A program made the position numbers and the translations under genes. A stretch of DNA of 64,000 nt. Source: Chrysopilus asiliformis (lineage: Eukaryota; Arthropoda; Insecta; Diptera; Rhagionidae). Numbering within the stretch: the first letter of the stretch is position 1; every line of letters starts with the position of its first letter. Where the stretch lies: the NCBI GenBank assembly GCA_964034945.1, contig OZ035961.1:306001-370000 (forward strand). The letters run 5' to 3'. Below, piece by piece: positions 27,541 to 39,000 of the stretch. Under the pieces are notes generated by a model. It made no database searches and had not been told where the DNA came from. It was given only the letters and a program-made list of their open reading frames with translations.

Positions 27541-28825
27541 GAATTATGTAAGATTACATTGTAAACACTTTTTTCTTTGAAACTTTTTTGATGTGGTAAA
27601 CCGTTTTCGAGGAAATCGCCAAAAACTTCAATTTTCAGCGGGAAGGGGGGAAGGAATTATCCGATTTTCCCCATTTTTTTACCAATACTTTCTCTTTACA
27701 TTACTTACATTTGTGCAAAATTTCAGATCTCTAGCTAAAGTCGTTTGGAAAATCAAAAAATTTTCTTAAAAAAATCGAAGAAATTTTCACATGGGAAAAT
27801 AAGCAAATGGACTTCGAATGTAAACTTGATTTCATTCAATAAGTTTTTATAGTTTTTCGTAAGATTTTTATTTCAAATTGTGGGATTTGATTAGAAAATG
27901 CAAAATCGCTTTGAAAATGCCAATTATTATGTAATTTTATCCATTAAATTGGAAGAAAACAGGAAAATGAAAAATGAAATTTCTCCTTCTGTGGCAACCG
28001 TCAGATTTTCGCTGATTTTCGTCGTTCCCAGGCTGTTTTCTTCATAGATCCATTACCTGTTTTACGAGAAAATACCTGCAAAATAGGTACGCATAAAAAC
28101 GAAGCATTTTCCTGCTTTCAAAATTTGGAATATTGCAAATTTAATTAATTTTCATTTTGGCGGGAATTTCTTTAGGTGTGTCAAGTAGTTGTCAAGAGGG
28201 GAATTTTAAAAGTCCCTCCATAATGGCAGCATGGGAACTATATTTGAAAATATTACAATTCTTTTTTGTACGTCCAAAAAATTTATTTCTTAAAAAAAGA
28301 CATCGTTTCATCGATTTCCGAGAAAAATTGCCAATCGCAAGATTTTCCACTTTTTGTAAAATGCGTGCTGGCACCTTTAGCGGTCGATTTCTCCTGACCG
28401 GAAGCGATTTTTTTCGGTCTGAAAACGGTTTTGGAAAGAGGGGACACTTACCTCGAACTACGAGTTAGTTTTCGGTTCATAACACGAAAACTGTTTGAAA
28501 TACCACCTTTATGTCTTCAAAAAAGTTGCAGAGAATTGTATTTAGCATCTAATAGTAAAAAGTTGCATTAAAACAAGTAACCAAAAAAGGAGTTCTCTCG
28601 AATTTACCGCATCTATTCCTCGCCGTGAAAAAATTTGTATGAATTTTTTTCTCACGATACTTTTTTTGAAAATTTCAGACAATTTTCCTACATTTTGCTG
28701 TAAATTTTTGAAAAAAATTATTTCAGGCAAATCTGCAATGGAAAAATTCTCCGAAGAAAATCGAAAATCTTTGAGCGACATGAAACATCATAAATGTCGG
28801 TCGGTTGAATTTATGATATATGGGT
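27541..28825 (+). repeat. tandem unit A (1285 bp)
   Basis: First direct copy, from gaattatgtaag to the next gaattatgtaaa. It is about 40 bp shorter than B and C because the block holding 'gtgtatctacgatgaac' is deleted near 28704. Its first 40 bases are more diverged than in the other copies, as expected for an array edge. Confidence 0.85.
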
Positions 28826-30150
28826 GAATTATGTAAAATTGTATTCTAAACACTTTTTTCTTTGAAACTTTTTTGATGTGGTAAACCGTTTTCGAGGAAA
28901 TCGCCAAAAACTTCAATTTTCAGCGGGAAGGGGGGAAGGAGTTATCCGATTTTCCCCATTTTTTTACCAATACTTTCTCTTTACATTACTTACATTTGTG
29001 CAAAATTTCAGATCTCTAGCTAAAGTCGTTTGGAAAATCAAAAAATTTTCTTAAAAAAATCGAAGAAATTTTCACATGGGAAAATAAGCAAATGGACTTC
29101 GAATGTAAACTTGATTTCATTCAATAAGTTTTTATAGTTTTTCGTAAGATTTTTATTTCAAATTGTGGGATTTGATTAGAAAATGCAAAATCGCTTTGAA
29201 AATGCCAATTATTATGTAATTTTATCCATTAAATTGGAAGAAAACAGGAAAATGAAAAATGAAATTTCTCCTTCTGTGGCAACCGTCAGATTTTCGCTGA
29301 TTTTCGTCGTTCCCAGGCTGTTTTCTTCATAGATCCATTACCTGTTTTACGAGAAAATACCTGCAAAATAGGTACGCATAAAAACGAAGCATTTTCCTGC
29401 TTTCAAAATTTGGAATATTGCAAATTTAATTAATTTTCATTTTGGCGGGAATTTCTTTAGGTGTGTCAAGTAGTTGTCAAGAGGGGAATTTTAAAAGTCC
29501 CTCCATAATGGCAGCATGGGAACTATATTTGAAAATATTACAATTCTTTTTTGTACGTCCAAAAAATTTATTTCTTAAAAAAAGACATCGTTTCATCGAT
29601 TTCCGAGAAAAATTGCCAATCGCAAGATTTTCCACTTTTTGTAAAATGCGTGCTGGCACCTTTAGCGGTCGATTTCTCCTGACCGGAAGCGATTTTTTTC
29701 GGTCTGAAAACGGTTTTGGAAAGAGGGGACACTTACCTCGAACTACGAGTTAGTTTTCGGTTCATAACACGAAAACTGTTTGAAATACCACCTTTATGTC
29801 TTCAAAAAAGTTGCAGAGAATTGTATTTAGCATCTAATAGTAAAAAGTTGCATTAAAACAAGTAACCAAAAAAGGAGTTCTCTCGAATTTACCGCATCTA
29901 TTCCTCGCCGTGAAAAAATTTGTATGAAATTTTTTTCTCACGATACTTTTTTTGAAAATTTCAGACAATTTTCCTACATTTTGCTGTAAATAGTGTGTAT
30001 CTACGATGAACAAGTCAAAAGATATGAATTTTTGAAAAAAATTTATTTCAGGCAAATCTGCAATGGAAAAATTCTCCGAAGAAAATCGAAAATCTTTGAG
30101 CGACATGAAACATCATAAATGTCGGTCGGTTGAATTTATGATATATGGGT
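28826..30150 (+). repeat. tandem unit B (1325 bp)
   Basis: Full-length direct copy, nearly identical to C and, apart from the deletion, to A. The 103-codon frame at 29442-29753 has the same translation in A, B and C, showing very recent amplification or conversion rather than coding constraint. Confidence 0.85.
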
Positions 30151-31474
30151 GAATTATGTAAAATTGTATTCTAAACACTTTTTTCTTTGAAACTTTTTTG
30201 ATGTGGTAAACCGTTTTCGAGGAAATCGCCAAAAACTTCAATTTTCAGCGGGAAGGGGGGAAGGAGTTATCCGATTTTCCCCATTTTTTTACCAATACTT
30301 TCTCTTTACATTACTTACATTTGTGCAAAATTTCAGATCTCTAGCTAAAGTCGTTTGGAAAATCAAAAAATTTTGTTAAAAAAATCGAAGAAATTTTCAC
30401 ATGGGAAAATAAGCAAATGGACTTCGAATGTAAACTTGATTTCATTCAATAAGTTTTTATAGTTTTTCGTAAGATTTTTATTTCAAATTGTGGGATTTGA
30501 TTAGAAAATGCAAAATCGCTTTGAAAATGCCAATTATTATGTAATTTTATCCATTAAATTGGAAGAAAACAGGAAAATGAAAAATGAAATTTCTCCTTCT
30601 GTGGCAACCGTCAGATTTTCGCTGATTTTCGTCGTTCCCAGGCTGTTTTCTTCATAGACCCATTACCTGTTTTACGAGAAAATACCTGCAAAATAGGTAC
30701 GCATAAAAACGAAGCATTTTCCTGCTTTCAAAATTTGGAATATTGCAAATTTAATTAATTTTCATTTTGGCGGGAATTTCTTTAGGTGTGTCAAGTAGTT
30801 GTCAAGAGGGGAATTTTAAAAGTCCCTCCATAATGGCAGCATGGGAACTATATTTGAAAATATTACAATTCTTTTTTGTACGTCCAAAAAATTTATTTCT
30901 TAAAAAAAGACATCGTTTCATCGATTTCCGAGAAAAATTGCCAATCGCAAGATTTTCCACTTTTTGTAAAATGCGTGCTGGCACCTTTAGCGGTCGATTT
31001 CTCCTGACCGGAAGCGATTTTTTTCGGTCTGAAAACGGTTTTGGAAAGAGGGGACACTTACCTCGAACTACGAGTTAGTTTTCGGTTCATAACACGAAAA
31101 CTGTTTGAAATACCACCTTTATGTCTTCAAAAAAGTTGCAGAGAATTGTATTTAGCATCTAATAGTAAAAAGTTGCATTAAAACAAGTAACCAAAAAAGG
31201 AGTTCTCTCGAATTTACCGCATCTATTCCTCGCCGTGAAAAAATTTGTATGAAATTTTTTTCTCACGATACTTTTTTTGAAAATTTCAGACAATTTTCCT
31301 ACATTTTGCTGTAAGTAGTGTGTATCTACGATGAACAAGTCAAAAGATATGAATTTTTGAAAAAAATTATTTCAGGCAAATCTGCAATGGAAAAATTCTC
31401 CGAAGAAAATCGAAAATCTTTGAGCGACATGAAACATCATAAATGTCGGTCGGTTGAATTTATGATATATGGGT
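30151..31474 (+). repeat. tandem unit C (1324 bp)
   Basis: Third direct copy. A few substitutions separate it from B, such as 'gctgtaagtag' for 'gctgtaaatag' near 31310. Its last 400 bp form the inner part of the right inverted arm. Confidence 0.85.
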
Positions 31475-32525
31475 GAATTATGTAAAATTGTATTCTAAAC
31501 ACTTTTTTCTTTGAAACTTTTTTGATGTGGTAAACCGTTTTCGAGGAAATCGCCAAAAACTTCAATTTTCAGCGGGAAGGGGGGAAGGAGTTATCCGATT
31601 TTCCCCATTTTTTTACCAATACTTTCTCTTTACATTACTTATATTTGTGCAAAATTTCAGATCTCTAGCTAAAGTCGTTTGGAAAATCAAAAAATTTTGT
31701 TAAAAAAATCGAAGAAATTTTCACATGGGAAAATAAGCAAATGGACTTCGAATGTAAACTTGATTTCATTCAATAAGTTTTTATAGTTTTTCCTAAGATT
31801 TTTATTTCAAATTGTGGGATTTGATTAGAAAATGCAAAATCGCTTTGAAAATGCCAATTATTATGTAATTTTATCCATTAAATTGGAAGAAAACAGGAAA
31901 ATGAAAAATGAAATTTCTCCTTCTGTGGCAACCGTCAGATTTTCGCTGATTTTCGTCGTTCCCAAGCTGTTTTCTTCATAGATCCATTACCTGTTTTACG
32001 AGAAAATACCTGAAAAATAGGTACGCATAAAAACGAAGCATTTTCCTGCTTTCAAAATTTGGAATATTGCAAATTTAATTAATTTTCATTTTGGCGGGAA
32101 TTTCTTTAGGTGTGTCAAGTAGTTGTCAAGAGGGGAATTTTAAAAGTCCCTCCATAATGGCAGCATGGGAACTATATTTGAAAATATTACAATTCTTTTT
32201 TGTACGTCCAAAAAACTTATTTCTTAAAAAAATACATCGTTTGATCGATTTCCGAGAAAAAGTGCCAATCGAGAGATATTAAATTTTTTTTGAATGTCAA
32301 ACATATACATTTATCAAATAAAAAATGTTTTTTGTTCTTTGTTAATTTATTTGAAATAAAGTTACAATTTTTTATATAATTTAGACTTATTTAAGTAATT
32401 TGAGGTGAAATATTTAAAAATTCAAACATATTGGTACAAAAAAAGTATAATAAAGTATCCGTGGTGAATTTGCTAGATGTCATAGCAAAGACTCAAAACG
32501 AGGTGAGTATGGAAAAATAAGTGCT
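31475..32525 (+). repeat. tandem unit D (truncated) and right terminus
   Basis: Fourth copy. It follows the unit to about 32270, then switches to the terminal sequence of about 246 bp found only here and, inverted, at 26012-26257. Its end-specific variants match the left arm, not copies A-C. Confidence 0.85.
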
Positions 32526-33010
32526 GGAAAATAAGTGCAGAAATTCACTTAAAAATTACACAGCCGAAATTCGATTACCCTTGAGTTTTCCGCTACAGTC
32601 AATCGCTGAATTTTCTACTAGTTTTACAGTGTTTTAGTGCAAAGTTAATGTAAATGGCCGTGACAGGTGTTGAACTGTTCAGGTGAAAATGTTTTTCGCA
32701 ACAACCAAAACATTTGGGAAGTGTTTTTTCAAATTGACTGCCTACGCTTGAATTGGGAAAACTAGAACAAAGATCCACGCAACTGTATTTGTAAAACATT
32801 TGGGGAATCGGCGAAAGAAACTGCGACAACATATGCCAAGTTTTCCTGTGGAAATCGCCTGAAATCAGTGCGAGGCGAAGGGGCTTCACAACGTTTCAGC
32901 CATCCAACAATATTCGATAATTGCACAAAGCAAAACTCAGTACCCCGAATAGTACGAAGGACGAACAGTGGAAAAAAACAGGAAAGTCTCGAAAAGTGAA
33001 ACTTTTAATT
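32526..33010 (+). promoter_or_regulatory. upstream region of the aftiphilin-like gene
   Basis: 485 bp between the foldback element and the chosen ATG; it must contain the 5'UTR and at least the proximal promoter. An in-frame ATG at 32921 would add 30 basic residues (start MHKAKLSTP). I prefer 33011 because the family starts close to its proline-rich SxPPPL motif. No TATA box is convincing. Confidence 0.45.
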
Positions 33011-36000
33011 ATGTCGATCCCACCTCTACTATGCAGCACTCCGCCTCCCCTGAGCGACAGCGATGACAAAGATGACGACGACTTTGGGGGCTTTGAGTCA
33101 GCTGCTGAATTCGCCCAATTCGATGGTAAGGAAAGAAATCTCATTAGCTCTGTAGTGGCTGCTAGAAAAACTCATTTTTTTGGTCAGATTCTTGGTCAGG
33201 AGCAGTAAAACTAGGTCAAGATTTTCATATAATTTGATAAGACCTTTATTGCTTCTACCTTGGCGTTTATTTTGCGAAGAAAGCAGTTTTTTTTTCTATG
33301 TACCCACATTCAGTAAATGCATATCTTATCTAATAATGTTCAAAATTAAAAGCGCTTGTTTGTCGCCCATTGGTAAACAAAGTGTAATTCCATTTGTTGG
33401 GTAAATTTGCCACATCCACGGCAGATGGAAGATAATTTTAGAAAATCTAAATGCAAAAACGAAATTGAAAGTATTTGATTCTCATAAAATCCCATTGCAG
33501 AAACATCCTTACCTGCAACTCCACTGCATAAAACTAAAACTAAGGAAGATACTCCCGATCTACCCGTTCCAAGTGATGTGGAGTTTCAAATATATTCAAC
33601 AACGGCTAATATCCCTCCTGCCCCGCCACATAGTAAAACCGAGTCAACTTGTGTACTTGCGAATGACAAAAATACAATACAAATATGTGACGAAACGCCA
33701 ACAGAAACGCTCGAAGAAGTCACAGAGGTTGATCATAGTCCAGAAAGTCCCATAGACATATTATCTCAAGGTACAACAGCTGATGCAGAAGTAAAGGAGG
33801 GAGCGGAGAAATTGCCAACTGATGACCAAATGTGTATCTTAGCGGAAGACGACGATCTAACGAAATCTCCAAAGAGCCAAAATCCATCAGTGAAATCATC
33901 GCGTGCTGCTAGTCCACAATCCCTGGAACTCTCAACTGGGAATTTATCAATTGACGATGATGAAGGAGATATTGATGACGCTAGCATTGTTGATTTTCAA
34001 GTAGCCGAACAGAAATACGATGACAATACGAGTTTACCGTCCTTTGATTCTATTAGCGTATCGAAGAGTACGACTCCAATACCTGGAAATGATAAACCCC
34101 CACCCCACGAAAGTCCAACTGATGAATTTAAAAATCTTAGCGATAAATCAATTTCTAGTGCCTTCCAATCCCCAGACAATGAAGTTGCTACCAATGATGA
34201 TGATATAACAAAATTTGAGCCTCCTGAAGAAAGATTTATGGGACTTGTCGCAGAATCCTGTGAACCAATGGGTGCTAGTGAACATGAAGCGAACGAATTT
34301 GCAAAGGTTACGATATCAGAGCTTATACCAAACTGCCCGCAGACGAAAGCAAAAGATTTCCATTTAGATCCTGACGAACAGAACAAAACCTTTCAAACTC
34401 TTGACCCTACAGAAGATTCCTTTGCAGCCCCGATCCCCCAAGAACTATCCGCAGGCACTACCACGGAAGCGACGGAGAGCTTTGATGCTGACTTCAGTCA
34501 ATTCGAAGCATTTAACGCGGCACATCCAAAACAAGACGACTTTCAGTTGAAAAGCCAAACCGCGCTCAATGAAGAATTTCCCAAAAATACAATCACTGAG
34601 TTGGGAAATAATCAAAATGACAAGGGAAAAGAAGTCGACGATGATTTTGAAGATTTCCAAGATTTTGCTTCGTCTATTGAAAACGCTGTAGTTGAGGATG
34701 ACGATGAGTTTGGTGATTTTAGTGATTTTAAGGATGCATCGCCGCTCGATTCGAGCATTTCTAGCTTCACGCAAACAGCGCTTAAATTTTCCAGCATAGA
34801 TGAACGTTTGAAACCGGTTTTGGAGATGATGTTCCCAATTGAAAATGACACAACCACCGCAGCCGATCAACAAAGTATTTTACAAGACTTTAGAGATAAT
34901 GTGGTCGGGAATCTAAAAGATTTGGAAAGTGCTAAAGCCTTGGACTATCAATGGTCGAGTTCGAGTATAAAACATTCCTTAATTACCGCTCTAGGGATAG
35001 ATTCCAGGAATATTGTGAGTAAAAATGTTTTTTTTTTAATGAATAACAACGCAATGTCAATTTTTGTTCTTTTCGCTATAGCTATACGGCGAGAAATGGA
35101 ACAGTTCAATGCCTCGATTTGCTGCTAATTTAGGTTTTAATCCACTGGAGCCACTGAAACCAACACCGCTTACATCGTCCAGTGGACCATCGTGTGGACA
35201 AGGTAGCAACACCCAGAGAACATCTGGGAAGCCAACTTCGGGTAATGAAGTTCCAGCGGTTCAATTCGATTGGAACACATCCGGTCTAGTCAATCCGTTA
35301 GATGGTATGCTCAATAAATTTGATTTTTTTCCAACATTTGTTTGTGAAAGAGAAGAATATTTTTTTCTTTCTTTCGGTTTTATTTATAATGAATTTTTGA
35401 TTTGGAATTCTCGCTTTTAATTTTCTATGATTTGAAACAAAATTTTGAGTCGAAGTGTGAGTTTTTCACGTTTTTTTTTGATTTCACTTTTATAGCATTC
35501 TTCACAATGGCTTAATCTATATAACGCATTTATAGATTCAATGCACTTAACTGCCACGCTGAAAAATGCTTTTTATAAATTTTAATTACTTAATATATTT
35601 TTTTGATAAAAGAAAACTAAAATATATTAAATGCACATTCTGTTCTTCTAAATAAAACACGATAAATTTTTTTTTACATACCACAATCATACATTACTAA
35701 CAATCCCTCCTATGCATTTCTCATTTAATGCTGCTTTTATTTTGTTTTGTTACTTTGTCTTTTTGTTCTTGTTTTCTTTAAAATAGTTTCAGTATTTGCA
35801 TTTCTTTTATTATCTTATAATAAGTTGATAGCGCAACCTGGCTTATTCTTATATCAGTTCACAAAAATTCAGAAAAACATTAAAATATAACACATTGGGG
35901 TTAGTTTTGGGATGATTGAACATCGTGGATTTGAAACCTAACGATCGGCTCTAGTTTTTTTTATAAAGAGGTTTGTTTATAACTTGCTTCAAATAACTAA

Positions 36001-39000
36001 GAGTATTTATGGGTTAGCTTGGATATTTGAAAAACTAGGGCTCACTCAGCTGAACCAATGACAAATTTGGCACCAGGGACAAAAAATTATCCGAAAATTA
36101 CTCGAATTATCGCGTGTGGCAAACTATAAAAGCTTCTTTTTGTAATAAAAGTCAACGAAATTTTTATTTGTTTAAAGGGTTAAGAGTTCTGTGGCTATTA
36201 TACACTATGTTTGACTTGATCCTCAACGAATCCAGTGGCTTGATTACTGATTAACTGTCGACGCAGATTGTCAGCCTAGTTCTGGGTAGTTGTCTCGTCA
36301 TAATCAAGCTTGCAGCTGCTCTTATCTCATAATTTTCACCCTGAAATACACTGCAATCGTCAGGCAGTTGGTAACTCTCTCAGATATCAAGATTCTAACA
36401 CTCCCGCTGCTATACTTTTTTCAGTTTTGTATACGTCCATGTATACCGCGACTTCTTGCTCGTTGATGTCCCAAAGCCTGCTTTCTGGAATCAGAATTGA
36501 GAAGTTCATATACAAATATCCGTAGAGTTCGCCATTCCTCATACATCCCTTATAACACGTTGACTGCACAACCAATTTTGCAACTGTTTAAAGGAAATGC
36601 CAATACATGTAGACCAGTAGAATGAATGTATGTACGTAGAATGTATACATGTAGTATAAAGACTCGGTTGTCGAAAATGATAGCCGATAAAACATATTAA
36701 GAAAATAAAGCCAAAAAATAAATTTCTTACAATCAATAAATAATCGGATATATATTTGTGGGTACCTTCTTGATTTTTTGACCATATATTGTTGGAAAAC
36801 CTTCCAGAATACGGAAAATTGAAGAATTATGACAAAATTCCGATTTCTTATTGGTATCAGTGTAAACAATCGCTGGAAGTTTTTAATGGTTTAACGGAAC
36901 AGAAGTCAGCATGGGATATGATATGGGTAACAAGGAGAGGGCCTTTTTTACCCATGGTCTAAAATCCCCTTCTAGATGCCAGTAAGCTCTCCTAAAAGTT
37001 TCGTCCAAATCGGTTTAGTGGGTCTCGAGTTTTAAGCGAACAGACAATTAGACACACAAACTTTTTATTTTCTGTGGATGAATTCACATTCGAAAAATAT
37101 GATTTGCTCTAATGCTACATTTACACGAATGACAAATTTGTCATTTTTTTCTTGTCATTATGTTAATTCCCGTGTAAATGGCATAATTTTTGTAATTTTT
37201 TCTGTCAGAAAATGTCAATCTCTCATAAAAGAATGAACTTGTCCATTCTTTTATGCCAGATTGTCATTCGTGCAAACGCAATATTAGTTATGACAACTTT
37301 AGTATTCAACTTTTGTCATAACTAATATTGCATTTGTACGAATGACAATCTGGCATAAAAGAATGGACAAGTTCATTCTTTTATGAGAGATTGACATTTT
37401 CTGACAGAAAAAATTACAAAAATTATGCCATTTACACGGGAATTAACATAATGACAAGAAAAAAATGACAAATTTGTCATTCGTGTAAATGTAGCATAAG
37501 TATGTCTTTAGTTAAAACATGAAGATCGTCATTAGATCCAGTCAATACCAAATGTTTGTTGATGCGAATTTAATACTCGGCTTGAGTACGTTTTCGATAG
37601 AGATCTGTGGTTCGACCGCCAAAATTTCACGATCCTTCCAAACTCGTTATCACCAATTGTCACTGTATTTATAACACTTTCCTCAATTGGTTTTTTAAAT
37701 ATATAATTTGTAGGATAAATTTTTTCTTTTTGGTAACTATTTATGATGTTAATGATTGGCATTCCTTTCAAAATCAATTTGTGGCAAGCATTTTTATTAG
37801 TTCTGCATGCAGACATTTTCAATTTAACAATAAGTATTGCTAAATGTGCAACAACTAACAAAAAGCAATAGCTTTTCTGGTGTCATCCTAGCTTTCTATC
37901 CTTCCATGAACTATATTTGCTGTTAAAACATTCTCATATTTTAACTAAATAACAAGATGTAAATTAACAAATTTAACAACGTTTTTTTGGTTTTTTTTCT
38001 GAAAAAAAAAAAAAAGATTTTTCGATAAAGATTCATAAATTAGTATTATTGTCTATTGAATCTATATTTCCAAATCTATTTACTTTTTTGTATATTCATA
38101 ATTTTCCTAAATGTGTTTAAATTAATTATAATTTAGTATTTTATGGCTTAATTTTTCAATGTTATTTCGACTTATGATTAATTTGTATTATTTATGTTTT
38201 CAGTTCAGTTTAGTTTTTATATACGTATGTTTTCTTTCTCTCTCATATAATTGTGTCCAGCATCACACGCACACACTTTACTATTGGACCTAGACCAACT
38301 AGTGGTGGTGGCTAATCTTGATAAAATAAACCTTGATTCCTCCTCTCCATGTTCATCTGCCGCGTTGACATCTCCTATTGCTACTGTTGGTGATTGCGCT
38401 AATTTATCTGCCGCTACTACTATCGTAACTACTACTACTACTACTATAAATGCTGAACGACTTTATAACACTACAACATATGATGTTCCTGCTCCTGCTC
38501 CTGGTACTAATAACGCTTACAATCCTTTCAATCTAACAACAACAAATATCCACGCTGATCTACAATCGGCGGCACATCAACTCCAAATGGATGCAATTTT
38601 TGAACCCTTCTACTCAACGGCAACAATTTGTTCCTCAAATTTAAATAATACCACGCATCATATCATGTGTAAAATGTCCAAAACACAAAACCATAATGAA
38701 AACAATGATAATAATAAATCCGCATTCGATACTAATGTTAATAATTGCGATGCTGATGATGACTATTGCAATGATATTGACGATGACGATGATGATCCTG
38801 ACATGGATACGATTGATGGCGGTGGTATTTGTAATTCAAATGATTGTATTGGTGGTGGTGGCGGCGGTGATGGTGTTGGTTGTATTGATAACACACTATA
38901 CAATTTAAATTTAAAATCATTTAATTGCACAACCTCTAATAATGTAATTGCAATTCCCACTTATGCTACAAATTTTAACGTTGGAATTGCTAACGAATCA

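Larger units (their letters stand above)
26012..32525. mobile_element. 6.5-kb long-TIR foldback element with tandem array
   Basis: The outer arms, 26012-27464 and 31074-32525 (about 1.45 kb), are near-identical inverted repeats, starting AGCACTTATTTTTCCATACT on the left and ending with its complement on the right. Between them lie an unmatched spacer of about 76 bp (27465-27540) and direct copies of the 1.3-kb unit. About 246 bp at each extreme end occur only at the ends. The longest frames (up to 103 codons) resemble no transposase or other known protein. No clear target duplication is visible. The layout recalls Foldback/Galileo elements, whose long TIRs expand by tandem repeats, but this is analogy. 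It ends 486 bp before the aftiphilin start codon. Confidence 0.8.
35305..38260 (+). other. aftiphilin intron 3 (3 kb) with TE debris
   Basis: Donor gtatgc, acceptor gtccag; it splits the Ala codon in NPLD-A. It contains a minus-strand RNase H fragment (36178-36490), a stretch around 36900-37075 with retro-like text ('gtctcgagttttaagcgaacagac') and the 384-bp palindrome. Confidence 0.8.

Noticed and set aside
28157..28468. 103-codon frame starting MAGISLGVSSSC, identical in three places (28157, 29442, 30767)
   Set aside because: The identity simply follows the near-identical 1.3-kb DNA repeats; the end copies break the frame early, there is no known domain, and noncoding parts of the unit are equally conserved.
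27541..32525. Possible CRISPR-like or centromeric satellite array
   Set aside because: Units are 1.3 kb with inverted ends and only about four copies, and the host is a eukaryote; this is a transposon-like foldback, not an array of short repeats with spacers or a satellite.
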